Assembly (NCBI GenBank): GCA_014804445.1
Contig: JAAUZU010000023.1
Span: forward strand, 121,425-185,424
Length of the DNA stretch: 64,000 nucleotides
Direction: 5' to 3'
Origin: Lachnospiraceae bacterium
GTDB lineage: Bacteria; Bacillota; Clostridia; Lachnospirales; Lachnospiraceae
This document shows, in pieces, positions 43,796-52,680 of this stretch. The number at the start of each line of letters is the position of its first letter. The first letter of the stretch is position 1. Made by a program: the position numbers and the translations under genes. The notes beneath the pieces are model-generated. The model searched no databases, was not told the origin of the DNA, and was given only the letters and a program-made list of their open reading frames with translations.

Positions 43796-43836
43796 CAAAA
43801 AGGTGCGTGTATAAAAGCACGCAGATGGGAGCAAGT

Positions 43837-45807
43837 ATGAAGATTACAGACTTATTGAAAAAAGAAAGTATCGAATTAAATGCAGCGCCGGCTGGAAAGA
43901 GCGAAGCGCTTAAGCTTGCAGTCTCCCTGATGGAAAAGAGCGGAAATATCAAGGACAGGGAGAGCTACGAAAAACAAGTATTTGCAAGGGAAGAGGAAGG
44001 TACGACGGGCATCGGCGAGGGCATCGCAATACCGCATGGAAAGTGCGACGCGGTTACGGCCCCGGGACTTTCTGCCATGGTAATTCCGAACGGAGTGGAT
44101 TTTGATTCCCTTGACGGAGAGCCGGTCAATCTGCTGTTTCTGATTGCGGCGCCGAACACAAAGGACAATGTACATCTGGATGTGCTGAGCAGGCTTTCCG
44201 TGCTCTTGATGGATGAGAAATTTTCTGACAATTTAAAACAGGCAAAGACGGCGGAAGAATTCTTGGAAATCATAGATAATGTGGAAGCAAAACGCATAGA
44301 GGAAGAAGCAGAAAAAGAGGCGCAGAGCAAAGCGGACAGTGCGGCGGCAGACACGGAGAGCACGGCAGCTTCCGCAGAAGGCGGGGCAGCAGCACCCGTA
44401 TGCAGAATCCTTGCCGTAACCGCATGTCCCACGGGCATAGCACATACTTATATGGCAGCGGAAAGTCTGGAAAAAGCAGCAAAGGCAAAGAACTGCTTTG
44501 TCAAAGTGGAAACCAGAGGTTCCGCGGGCGCAAAGAACGTTGTGACGGCGAAAGAGATTGCAGAAGCGGACTGTATCATTGTGGCAGCAGACACCAAGGT
44601 TCCCATGGACCGTTTCGCAGGAAAAAAGGTAATCGTATGTCAGGTATCCGACGGTATCGGAAAAGCGGATAAGCTGGTAGAGAGAGCGATAAACGGAGAT
44701 GCTCCCATATATAAGGAAGGACAGGCGGCAGCATCAGAAGGCGCAGCTTCCGGCGACAAGGGCGGTATCGGACATCAGATATACATGCATCTGATGAACG
44801 GCGTGTCCCATATGCTTCCCTTTGTTGTGGGCGGCGGTATCCTGATTGCCATTGCATTTCTCTTAGACTCCATAGGTGTGGATATGGCAAGCCTTTCCGC
44901 GGCAGAAAGAGAAAATTTTGGTACTATTACACCGGCAGCAGCAGTCTTTAAAAATATAGGTGGTGTGGCATTTGGATTTATGCTTCCGATTCTAGCCGGA
45001 TACATTGCCATGAGTATTGCGGACCGGCCCGGTCTTGCGGTAGGCTTTATCGGAGGAGCCATTGCGGCAAACGGAAAGTCAGGATTCTTAGGCGCGCTGG
45101 CAGCAGGCTTTATTGCAGGTTATCTGGTGCTGCTTTTGAAGAAGCTCTTTGAAAAGCTTCCGAAAGCGATTGAAAAATTGTCACCGGTGCTTTTGTTCCC
45201 GTTCTTTGGTATCCTGTTTATGGGTCTGATTATGACCTTTTTGGTAGAGCCTCCCATCGGAGCGCTTAATTCGGCATTGAATGCAGCGCTTGAGGGTATG
45301 GGAAGCACTAGCAAACTGGTTCTGGGCGCAGTGCTTGCGGGTATGATGGCGATTGATATGGGTGGTCCCTTCAACAAAGCGGCGTATGTGTTTGGTACAG
45401 CGTCCATTATCGAAGGAAACTATGCGGTTATGGCAGCAGTTATGATTGGCGGTATGGTGCCTCCCTGCGCGATTGCGCTAGCAACCCTGTTATTTAAGAA
45501 TAAATTTACCAAGCAGGAGAGAGAGTCCGGTCCGACCAACTTTATCATGGGTCTTGCCTTTATTACCGAAGGTGCGATACCTTTTGCAGCCTCCGATCCG
45601 CTGCGCGTAATTCCCTCCTGTATCATAGGATCTGCAGTGGCAGGCGCACTGTCTATGGCATTTGGATGTACACTGATGGCGCCTCATGGCGGAATCTTCG
45701 TATTTCCGGTCGTAGAACACGCGCTTATGTACCTTGTGGCTCTGGTAGTTGGGACGGCGGTCAGTGCGTTGCTGTTGGGAGTGTTGAAGAAGAAAGTTGA
45801 AAGGTGA
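43837..45807 (+). CDS. fruA: Fructose PTS transporter, fused EIIABC
   Basis: Phosphotransferase permease of 656 residues that imports fructose as fructose-1-phosphate. Domain order: EIIA (1-150), with the phospho-His H67 in GIAIPHGK; an Ala/Glu-rich linker (150-187); EIIB (188-290), with the phospho-Cys C197 in VTACPTGIAHTYMAAE; EIIC (about 315-650), polytopic, with GGGILIAIAFLLD and DMGGPFNKAAY. Start at ATG 43837 with gggagcaag upstream; the longer frame is unlikely. The TGA stop lies inside the terminal repeat of the inverted-repeat element that follows. Confidence 0.95.
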   Translation: MKITDLLKKESIELNAAPAGKSEALKLAVSLMEKSGNIKDRESYEKQVFAREEEGTTGIGEGIAIPHGKCDAVTAPGLSAMVIPNGVDFDSLDGEPVNLLFLIAAPNTKDNVHLDVLSRLSVLLMDEKFSDNLKQAKTAEEFLEIIDNVEAKRIEEEAEKEAQSKADSAAADTESTAASAEGGAAAPVCRILAVTACPTGIAHTYMAAESLEKAAKAKNCFVKVETRGSAGAKNVVTAKEIAEADCIIVAADTKVPMDRFAGKKVIVCQVSDGIGKADKLVERAINGDAPIYKEGQAAASEGAASGDKGGIGHQIYMHLMNGVSHMLPFVVGGGILIAIAFLLDSIGVDMASLSAAERENFGTITPAAAVFKNIGGVAFGFMLPILAGYIAMSIADRPGLAVGFIGGAIAANGKSGFLGALAAGFIAGYLVLLLKKLFEKLPKAIEKLSPVLLFPFFGILFMGLIMTFLVEPPIGALNSALNAALEGMGSTSKLVLGAVLAGMMAIDMGGPFNKAAYVFGTASIIEGNYAVMAAVMIGGMVPPCAIALATLLFKNKFTKQERESGPTNFIMGLAFITEGAIPFAASDPLRVIPSCIIGSAVAGALSMAFGCTLMAPHGGIFVFPVVEHALMYLVALVVGTAVSALLLGVLKKKVER

Positions 45808-46025
45808 TTGCAAAATGTAGAGGATATGCCGTTGTCATTGTGTAGATTGTATACTTCAACGCAAACACGCTCTCGCTCCGAGCTTACCGTAGCGGTACGT
45901 AAGCTGCCAAAATACGGCAGCAAGTCATGCAGGCATGACTTTGGTACCGACGGTAAGCAAGGGTCTGCTTATGAAGTATACAATCTGCACAATTCGAAAG
46001 CGGCAAGTGTAGGTTTCGCAATTAC
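45804..46025. repeat. Long inverted-repeat element A between fruA and ptsH
   Basis: About 60-base imperfect arms: the left begins GTGATTGCAAAA and contains GTAGATTGTATACTTCA, the right contains TGAAGTATACAATCTGC and ends TTTCGCAATTAC. The 95-base centre folds further: GCTTACCGT/ACGGTAAGC closes two inner hairpins (GCTGCC/GGCAGC and AGTCATGC/GCATGACT). The left end covers the fruA stop codon. Shared core motifs link it to 42605-42727, and shared ends to 46054-46187. Confidence 0.75.
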
Positions 46026-46053
46026 TTAAAAACACCTAAAAATCTTAAATAGA

Positions 46054-46187
46054 CGTTTGCGGAACTTTCTTTTGCAACACAGGAAATGGGCAATATAGAC
46101 AAAATAAGGGCGACTTGCCACGCTTCGGAGCCCGTTTTTGTCTATATTGAACATTTCCGTCACTGGCAGAAGATATTTCGCAATCAC
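46054..46187. repeat. Long inverted-repeat element B between fruA and ptsH
   Basis: Imperfect arms of about 55 bases meet around a short loop near 46112-46130. The inner part pairs GGAAATG..CAATATAGACAAAA with TTTTGTCTATATTG..CATTTCC. The right end TTTCGCAATCAC matches the right end of element A (TTTCGCAATTAC), and both are followed by TTAAAAA. The left end is degenerate. With element A it fills almost the whole 415-base fruA-ptsH gap. Confidence 0.72.
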
Positions 46188-46222
46188 TTAAAAAATTTTA
46201 AAGAGAAGAAAGGAAAGAGATT

Positions 46223-46480
46223 ATGAAAGAATTGAAGTATACCATTACAGACCCTGAGGGAATTCATGCGAGGCCGGCGGGAGAATTGATTAAGCTGCTT
46301 AAGGAATTTGAGTCGGCAATTACGATAGCAAAGGATGGAAAGAGTGCGGATGCGAAAAGAATTTTCGGCGTGATGGGTCTGGCAGTAAAGCAGGGACAGG
46401 AAATCACCATGACGGCGGAAGGCGCTGACGAAGAGATTGCGATTCAGAAAATAGAAGCCTTTTTAAAAGAAAATCTGTAA
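46223..46480 (+). CDS. ptsH: HPr-like phosphocarrier lacking regulatory Ser46
   Basis: Phosphocarrier of 85 residues passing phosphate from EI to EII domains. H15 lies in GIHARPAG, the normal active site. The regulatory region, which reads K-S-I-M-G-V-M in Bacillus HPr, here reads AKRIFGVMGL: position 46 is Arg, so HPr kinase could not phosphorylate it there. The ribosome binding site is aaggaaagag. It lies after the two inverted-repeat elements and 45 bases before ptsI. Likely a PTS carrier without the CcpA co-repressor role. Confidence 0.9.
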   Translation: MKELKYTITDPEGIHARPAGELIKLLKEFESAITIAKDGKSADAKRIFGVMGLAVKQGQEITMTAEGADEEIAIQKIEAFLKENL

Positions 46481-46525
46481 AAACCGCAAAAGTGGGGTAT
46501 GGAAAAGGAGAAGGGAGCGGACGAC

Positions 46526-48157
46526 ATGCTGACATTTCAGGGAAAGAGTGTAATAAACGGAGTTGCCATCGGAAAAATATTTATCTATAAAAAAGGCGAG
46601 CAGCAGGTAAAGCGTACGAAAATAGAAGATACAGAGTCAGAACTTGCGCGTTTCAGGAACGCACAGCAGGAAGCGATAAAGCAGCTTCAGGATTTATATG
46701 AAAGCTCTGTAAAGTCCATCGGGGAAGCGAGCGCGGCAATTTTTGAAATCCATCAGATGATGCTGCAGGATGACGGTTTTGTGGAAGCGATTGAAAATAT
46801 GATAGAGACTCAGTCCGTCAATGCCGAGTATGCCGTTGCCGCCACTTCCGACAATTTCTATAAAATGTTTTCTGATATGGAAGACGATTATATGCGAGAG
46901 CGCGCTGCGGATGTAAAAGATATTTCCGAGAGGCTGCTGACAGTTTTAAACGGCAAAAGCGCGGGAATGGAGAAGCTTTCGGAGCCTGTAATTATTGCGG
47001 CGGATGACCTTGCGCCCAGCGAAACCGTGCAGCTTGACAAGGATAAGGTGCTGGCATTTGTGACAGTACATGGCTCGCTCAATTCCCATACTGCCATTTT
47101 AGCTAAAACAATGAATATCCCTGCACTTATCGGCACGCCCATTCCGCTTGACGATACCGTGGACGGAAAGCCGGCAATTATAGACGGTGCGAAAGGTATG
47201 CTCTATGTGGAGCCGGAGGAAGAAATCCTTGCGCAGATGCAGGAGCGCAAAAAAGCGGAAGAGGAACAGAAGGAACTTTTGCTTACGCTTCGGGGAAAAG
47301 AAAACATTACCTTGGACGGCAGGAAAATCAAGCTGTACGCCAACATCGGAAACAGCAAGGATTTGGCGATGGTACTCCAAAACGATGCAGGCGGAATCGG
47401 TCTTTTCAGAAGTGAATTCCTGTATCTGGAGAAAGAGGACTATCCCACAGAGGAAGAACAGTTTACGGTTTATAAAACCGTTGCGGAAACCATGGCGGGC
47501 AAGAAGGTGATTATCCGCACACTGGACATAGGAGCAGATAAGCAGGCGGACTATTTTAAGCTTGCGCATGAAGAAAATCCTGCCATGGGACTTCGCGCCA
47601 TCCGTATCTGCCTGACAAGACCGGAGGTCTTTAAAACACAGCTCCGCGCACTTTTCCGCGCCAGTGCATACGGGAACATAGCAGTTATGTACCCCATGAT
47701 TATTTCTGTGGATGAGGTACGGAAAATTAAGGAAATTGTTGCCGAGGTAAAAAAAGAGTTGGAAGAGCAGCACATTAAGTACGGTGAGGTGGAGCAGGGC
47801 ATTATGATTGAAACACCGGCAGCCGTGGTGATGAGTGACGAGCTTGCAAAAGAGGTTGATTTCTTCAGCATCGGAACCAACGACTTGACACAGTACACGC
47901 TGGCAATCGACAGACAGAATCCGGAATTGGATGCATTTTATGACTCCCACCATCCGGCGATTCTCCGTATGATACAAACGGTAGTGGACAATGCCCACAA
48001 AGCGGGAATCTGGGCAGGTATCTGCGGCGAACTGGGAGCGGATACTTCTCTGACACAGGAGTTTTTAAAGATGGGAGTGGATGAGCTTTCCGTATCGCCG
48101 GGGCGTATCCTTCCCATCCGGAAAATTATTTTGGAAACAGATGTAAATACCCTTTAA
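46526..48157 (+). CDS. ptsI: PTS enzyme I (phosphoenolpyruvate-protein phosphotransferase)
   Basis: Soluble enzyme of about 543 residues that takes phosphate from PEP and gives it to HPr. It starts MLTFQGKSVINGVAIGK; I chose ATG 46526 (aagggag upstream) over ATG 46499. The phospho-His is in HGSLNSHTAILAK (about residue 190). The C-terminal PEP-binding barrel has GIGLFRSEFLYL, TLDIGADKQ, GLRAIRICL, and the signature MIETPAAVVMSDELA followed by FFSIGTNDLTQYTLAIDR. Normal length, all sites intact. Confidence 0.95.
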   Translation: MLTFQGKSVINGVAIGKIFIYKKGEQQVKRTKIEDTESELARFRNAQQEAIKQLQDLYESSVKSIGEASAAIFEIHQMMLQDDGFVEAIENMIETQSVNAEYAVAATSDNFYKMFSDMEDDYMRERAADVKDISERLLTVLNGKSAGMEKLSEPVIIAADDLAPSETVQLDKDKVLAFVTVHGSLNSHTAILAKTMNIPALIGTPIPLDDTVDGKPAIIDGAKGMLYVEPEEEILAQMQERKKAEEEQKELLLTLRGKENITLDGRKIKLYANIGNSKDLAMVLQNDAGGIGLFRSEFLYLEKEDYPTEEEQFTVYKTVAETMAGKKVIIRTLDIGADKQADYFKLAHEENPAMGLRAIRICLTRPEVFKTQLRALFRASAYGNIAVMYPMIISVDEVRKIKEIVAEVKKELEEQHIKYGEVEQGIMIETPAAVVMSDELAKEVDFFSIGTNDLTQYTLAIDRQNPELDAFYDSHHPAILRMIQTVVDNAHKAGIWAGICGELGADTSLTQEFLKMGVDELSVSPGRILPIRKIILETDVNTL

Positions 48158-48170
48158 GTAACGGAAAAAA

Positions 48171-48213
48171 TGCCCTTCTTTGACAAAAACGCAGGTTTTG
48201 CCAAAGAAGGGTA
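48171..48213 (+). terminator. Intrinsic terminator after ptsI
   Basis: TGCCCTTCTTTG pairs with CAAAGAAGGGTA (one T-G pair), with a smaller inner hairpin AAAAC/GTTTT. The 150 bases from 48214 to 48367 hold no gene that I can support. Confidence 0.7.
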
Positions 48214-48367
48214 TTATCGTGCAAAATTTCCGCTATTTTTACCATAATCGTGCGGAATTTTCCGTAGAGAGAAAGCCCTCTGTTCGGTATACTGTAAATG
48301 ACGCATTTGCAATTTTAAAACAAAATAAATGGCAAATACGTACAAATTATGATTGGAGGGAAAATAA

Positions 48368-49291
48368 TTGAAAGCAACAGACGTGTATTTGAAAACCATG
48401 AAATTTGTCTGGCTGAAGCTGGCGCTGGGAGGTGTCATTTTTCTGATTTCAGCGATAACGATGTTCCTGTTTCTATGGATTGGAAGTCTTTCAGGAAGCG
48501 GAGGCGGTGTGGCAATCGCACTTTGTCTTTGGGCAATCTTAATCGGGGGCGTTTTCACTTTTGCGGAGCGTTACATAGGTTATATGCTGAAAGCGGGGCA
48601 TGTGGCGATGGTGACGACAGCGGTGACGACAGGCACCTTGCCGGAAAATCAGCTTGAGGCGGCAAAGAGCATGGTAAAAGAACGTTTTGCAACGGCAAAC
48701 GTTTATTTTGTGGTTGACCGGTTGGTGAGCGGCGCGGTAAGCCAGCTCCAGAGAGGACTGCAGAAGGTGGAAGACCTACTCGGCAAAATCCCGGGCGTGT
48801 CGGTTATTGTATCCTTTGCGCAGTTATTTGTCCACATCGCATTGAATTACATTGACGAGTGCTGCCTCGGCTATACCTTCTTACATAGGGAGCAGTCGGC
48901 GTTCAAGAGCGCAGCCGACGGTGTTGTAATTTACTTCCAGAACTGGAAAACACTCTTAAAAAATGCTGCAGTAACGACGCTGATCGTGATGGGCATATCT
49001 CTTGTGGCATGGCTTCTGCCGTTCCTGATTTTTGCAGGTCTTTTCGCACTGTTGCACATACACTGGATATTTGCGTTCATTCTTGCACTGATGGTAGCAG
49101 TTATTATCAAAAGTTCCTTTGTGGACAGCTATATGATGGTAAAGATGATGGTGTCTTATATGCAGGTTGCACCTTCCACAGAGATTACTTTTGATTTGTA
49201 TGACAAGCTCTGCAAGCTTTCCGCTAAATTCAGGAATCTTTTCAACAAAGGACAGCAGGAACAGCAGCAGTATGGAAATGCACAGATGTAA
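48368..49291 (+). CDS. Polytopic membrane protein of unknown function
   Basis: Protein of 307 residues, TTG start with ggaggg upstream. Helices at about 15-40, 45-70 (GVAIALCLWAILIGGVFTF), 140-160, 200-225 and 230-255. A soluble segment (85-140) includes AKSMVKERFATANVYFVVDRLV and LQRGLQKVEDLLG. The C-terminal tail is Gln-rich. The pattern resembles uncharacterised clostridial membrane proteins; no catalytic motif. Followed by its own terminator. Confidence 0.7.
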   Translation: MKATDVYLKTMKFVWLKLALGGVIFLISAITMFLFLWIGSLSGSGGGVAIALCLWAILIGGVFTFAERYIGYMLKAGHVAMVTTAVTTGTLPENQLEAAKSMVKERFATANVYFVVDRLVSGAVSQLQRGLQKVEDLLGKIPGVSVIVSFAQLFVHIALNYIDECCLGYTFLHREQSAFKSAADGVVIYFQNWKTLLKNAAVTTLIVMGISLVAWLLPFLIFAGLFALLHIHWIFAFILALMVAVIIKSSFVDSYMMVKMMVSYMQVAPSTEITFDLYDKLCKLSAKFRNLFNKGQQEQQQYGNAQM

Positions 49292-49301
49292 GTTTCGCAG
49301 G

Positions 49302-49333
49302 ATAAGGGAGAAGTTTTCGGGCTTCTCTCTTAT
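49302..49333 (+). terminator. Intrinsic terminator
   Basis: ATAAGGGAGAAG pairs with CTTCTCTCTTAT around a TTTTCGGG loop. Confidence 0.75.
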
Positions 49334-49471
49334 TTATGATTCGGGTGGCAAAGGCCTTGAATTTTATTTGTGAATTCGGTGTCAAATAAAAGTGGAAATG
49401 TCTTCTCATTTACAGTAGAATAGTAGTATGGCTTCAGCAAAAGTGACTGACGGCTAAAGGAGGAGGACGCT

Positions 49472-50341
49472 ATGGCAAGATACATACAGGATGCAGGGAT
49501 TAATCAGCCGCTTGACGTAGTCAGCGAAGCGATGGAGCAGTATTTGTACAGGAACCGGTATATCCGTACCGAGTGGAAGGATGAGCTGGTCTATATGAGT
49601 GCTGACGGTGATGCAAAAGGAAACCGGTATTTAATATGGAGTTATATGAGCGGTATTTTACATATAGAAGCATGGCTGAAAGGCAGCTTTGGCAATGAGG
49701 TGGGATTGACCGGAAGCGGAAGCAAAAAGCGGGCATATAAAGAAAGCATTGACAAGCTGATAGAAACTCTGCGTCATCCCATTAAAGATGAATATACCCG
49801 CTCGGAAGATATTTATCAGTCGCAAAAACCTGTGCAGTCATATATGCCGCCTACGCAGTCTTCCGTACCGCCCTATGCGCAGCAGAAGGAGCAGCCGTAT
49901 ACACCGCCCCATGCCACGCAGCCGAAAGAAGCGGCAGGACAGGATTCTTCGCAACAGTCCCGTAATTCTTCGACAACTACTTACACGGAGAGCTGGATGG
50001 GTGGAAAACAGGGTACACAGAGGACGACATGGAATCCGTCCGGTTCAACGCAGCCCAATACGTCTGCGCCTTGGGAGCCGGACTATCGGGAGGAAAAAAA
50101 TCAAAAGGCGGCAAAAGGCCTTACGTTTGGAATTGTTGCATTGATTACTTCCTTTATTATATCTATCGTAGGTCTGATAGTTGGTATTATGGGATTGAGC
50201 TACTGTAGGGAAGGCATGGACTCTGATATGGCAGACAAGGCAAGAATAGGGAAAGTATTATGTAACGTAGCAATTGTATGGTGTTTTATGAGGCTGCTGT
50301 ATTACTTTATATTGGGAGTGAGTATGCTTGCGGCATTCTAA
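49472..50341 (+). CDS. Protein with Pro/Gln-rich linker and DUF4190-like C-terminal membrane pair
   Basis: Protein of 289 residues. The N-terminal 110 residues form a globular domain (QPLDVVSEAMEQYLYRNRY, LIWSYMSGILHIEAWLKGSF). Residues 110-205 are a low-complexity linker rich in Pro, Gln, Ser and Thr. The end has two helices (GLTFGIVALITSFIISIVGL and AIVWCFMRLLYYFILGVSM) around GIMGLSYCREG, similar to DUF4190-type segments. An aaaggagga site precedes the ATG. It is first of a three-gene cluster with the zinc-ribbon and TPM genes. Function unknown. Confidence 0.68.
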   Translation: MARYIQDAGINQPLDVVSEAMEQYLYRNRYIRTEWKDELVYMSADGDAKGNRYLIWSYMSGILHIEAWLKGSFGNEVGLTGSGSKKRAYKESIDKLIETLRHPIKDEYTRSEDIYQSQKPVQSYMPPTQSSVPPYAQQKEQPYTPPHATQPKEAAGQDSSQQSRNSSTTTYTESWMGGKQGTQRTTWNPSGSTQPNTSAPWEPDYREEKNQKAAKGLTFGIVALITSFIISIVGLIVGIMGLSYCREGMDSDMADKARIGKVLCNVAIVWCFMRLLYYFILGVSMLAAF

Positions 50342-50373
50342 AAGAGAAAAATTTAAAAATAGAGGATATAAGC

Positions 50374-51924
50374 ATGTATGAATGTCGAAACTGTGCAGGA
50401 AATCTGAAATTTGATATCGCAAGTCAGAAGCTGTTCTGCGAGTTTTGCGGTACGATGGAAGATCCCTACGACGTTTACAAAGAAAGAGATGCGGAAGAGT
50501 CCACGCAGTATGAGGTAATTGTATTTACCTGTCCGCAGTGCGGCGGGGAAATCCTGAGCGAAGATACGACAGCGGCGACCTTCTGTAATTTCTGCGGTGC
50601 GGCGACCATTTTAAGCAGCCGTATCAGCAAAGAGCGCCGTCCCCATCACATCATTCCCTTTACAAAGACAAGGGAGGATTGCAAAAAGGCATATGCAAAA
50701 ATGGTGAGGCGTGCCATTTTTGCCCCGAAGGAATTGCGGGATGAGGCGCATATTGAGAAATTTCGGGGTATTTATATGCCCTATTGGATTTATTCTTTTG
50801 AAAAGAAAGAGACCATTTTTTTTAACGGAAGCAAAAGCAGCCAGAAAGGGGATTATCTGATTACAAGGCATTATACCATGCAAAGCAATGTGGATGCTGC
50901 CTACAGCGGGATTGCTTACGATGCATCGGCGGCTTTTTCTGATAATCTGAGCGGCGCCATAGCGCCTTTCCATCTGGAAGAAGAAAAACCGTTTACGCCA
51001 TCTTTTTTAAGCGGATTTTATGCGGATACCAACGATGTGGACAGCTATGTGTATGAAGATGAAGCACAGGATATGGTGATGGAGGACGGGTTTAAGCGGA
51101 TATCCAAAAATGCGGTCTGTTCCCGCTTCCATGTGGGAGAAAAACACGGAAATTCCTTAAAAAACGCACTGCAGCCTGCACAGACCGTGAAAGAGCTGGC
51201 GATGCTGCCGGTCTGGTTTCTTTCTTACCGGAAAGGCGACAAGGTAGCGTATGCGGTGGTCAATGGACAGACGGGGAAAGCGGCGGCAGATTTGCCGGTC
51301 GATGTGAAAAAGTATGTGGCCGGTTCCCTGTTTTTGGCATTGCCTTTGTTTTTACTGCTCAATTTGTTTTTCACTATCATACCGATGTGGCTTCTTATTT
51401 TAGCGGCGCTGCTGGCTTGTATCTGCGCCTGTGTGTCGGTTTCCCAGTTGTCCCGCCTGATGGTAAAGGAGTCAGGAGAAGAGGATAAAGGATATCAGTT
51501 TGTGCAGGGAAAAAGCAGCGAGGTCAAAAAGAAAAGAAAAATCATTTCGACGAGTATACTTATCACCGTGTTGGGTTTTTTTGTCCCTTATATCCTGCTG
51601 GCGGAAATTTTCAGCGGCGGCAGTGGTCTTGTGACGGGTATTCTGTTTGCGCTGGCAGCATCAGGGATAGTGCTGGGCGGCAGTCTTAGAAAGCGGAGGA
51701 TACCGATGAAGGCGGCTTTTCCCGTATTGGTAAAGCCTCTCGGTGCAGTGGTGCTTGCAGGGGTGATTCTGGCGTTAAATCCGGTTTCTGATTTGTATTA
51801 TTACGGCGGGGCAGTGGTTTCTCTCTGCATGGTAATATGGACGCTGATAGATATCATCAGACGTTATAACCTGCTTACGATGAGAAAGCTTCCGCAGTTT
51901 AATCGACGGGGAGGAGAAGTGTGA
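50374..51924 (+). CDS. Double zinc-ribbon membrane protein
   Basis: Protein of 516 residues. Two zinc ribbons at the N-terminus: YECRNCAGN with FCEFCGT, and FTCPQCGGE with FCNFCGA. A beta-rich middle follows (FRGIYMPYWIYSFEKKET, LAMLPVWFLSYRKGDKVAYAVVNGQTG), then about six transmembrane helices from residue 320 on. It resembles bacterial proteins annotated as TFIIB-type zinc-ribbon-containing, which often sit beside TPM-domain genes, as here. Start at MYECRNC with agaggatataagc upstream. Four-base overlap with the next gene. Confidence 0.8.
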   Translation: MYECRNCAGNLKFDIASQKLFCEFCGTMEDPYDVYKERDAEESTQYEVIVFTCPQCGGEILSEDTTAATFCNFCGAATILSSRISKERRPHHIIPFTKTREDCKKAYAKMVRRAIFAPKELRDEAHIEKFRGIYMPYWIYSFEKKETIFFNGSKSSQKGDYLITRHYTMQSNVDAAYSGIAYDASAAFSDNLSGAIAPFHLEEEKPFTPSFLSGFYADTNDVDSYVYEDEAQDMVMEDGFKRISKNAVCSRFHVGEKHGNSLKNALQPAQTVKELAMLPVWFLSYRKGDKVAYAVVNGQTGKAAADLPVDVKKYVAGSLFLALPLFLLLNLFFTIIPMWLLILAALLACICACVSVSQLSRLMVKESGEEDKGYQFVQGKSSEVKKKRKIISTSILITVLGFFVPYILLAEIFSGGSGLVTGILFALAASGIVLGGSLRKRRIPMKAAFPVLVKPLGAVVLAGVILALNPVSDLYYYGGAVVSLCMVIWTLIDIIRRYNLLTMRKLPQFNRRGGEV

Positions 51925-52676
51925 GAAGGATTTTTTTGGGAATTGTCCTGTTTTTTTCTTTTTCCATGGTCTGCTATGCCAAACCGGCTTATGTCAATCC
52001 GGATACCGGATATCAGACGGTGATAGAAGATGACGCAGAGCTGCTCTCGGAAGAGGAGGAGGCTGCGCTGCAAGAGCTGCTGGAAGAAATCACAGCATAT
52101 GGAAATGTGGCTTTTAAAACCATTGACAGCAATTACATGAGTACGGAAAACTATGCCAGAAGTTATTATAAAGATATGTTTGGTACGGCGTCCGGTACAT
52201 TGTTTTTGATTGATATGGACAATCGGATTATCTGGATTCACAGTGACGGAGCGGTTTATAAAGTAATTACGACAGCGTACGCCAACACCATTACCGACAA
52301 TGTGTATCGTTATGCCTCCGATGAAGAGTATTTTGTATGCGCGCAAAAAGCCTTTGAACAGATGCTTTCCTTGTTACAGGGGCAGAAAATTGCACAGCCA
52401 ATGAAATATATCAGCAACGGTCTGCTGGCAATCATACTGGCTCTGCTGTTAAATTACGGGGTGGTCTGCGTGTTTGCTGGAGCCAAAAAGCCCGGAAAAA
52501 AGAAGATGATGGAAAATGTACCGATTCAGTTTTCTTATACGAAACCGCTTGCCGTTTTCACCCACCAGACACGTACCTACAATCCGGTTAGCTCAAGCAG
52601 TGGAGGCGGGGGTGGCGGAAGCAGTGGAGGCGGCGGAGGTGGCAGAAGCGGCGGAGGTGGGGGACATCGGTTCTAA
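51921..52676 (+). CDS. TPM-domain exported membrane protein (YgcG-like)
   Basis: Protein of 251 residues with GTG start. A signal peptide (about 1-20, FLGIVLFFSFSMVCYA) leads to a TPM domain (DDAELLSEEEEAALQELLEE, then SGTLFLIDMDNRIIWIHSDG). A transmembrane helix lies at about 160-185, and the tail is an almost pure Ser/Gly run ending GGGGHRF, typical of YgcG proteins. TPM domains have been linked to phosphatase activity and to membrane-protein quality control. Translationally coupled to the zinc-ribbon protein. Confidence 0.85.
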   Translation: MRRIFLGIVLFFSFSMVCYAKPAYVNPDTGYQTVIEDDAELLSEEEEAALQELLEEITAYGNVAFKTIDSNYMSTENYARSYYKDMFGTASGTLFLIDMDNRIIWIHSDGAVYKVITTAYANTITDNVYRYASDEEYFVCAQKAFEQMLSLLQGQKIAQPMKYISNGLLAIILALLLNYGVVCVFAGAKKPGKKKMMENVPIQFSYTKPLAVFTHQTRTYNPVSSSSGGGGGGSSGGGGGGRSGGGGGHRF

Positions 52677-52680
52677 GACG

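Noticed and set aside
45808..46029. 73- and 79-codon frames over element A
   Set aside because: They only read through the inverted-repeat structure; no start context and no protein-like composition.
45804..46187. Possible CRISPR array
   Set aside because: Repeats are inverted and unequal, with no regular spacers and no cas genes.
48180..48371. 63-codon frame between ptsI and the membrane protein
   Set aside because: Begins inside the terminator hairpin, lacks a ribosome binding site.
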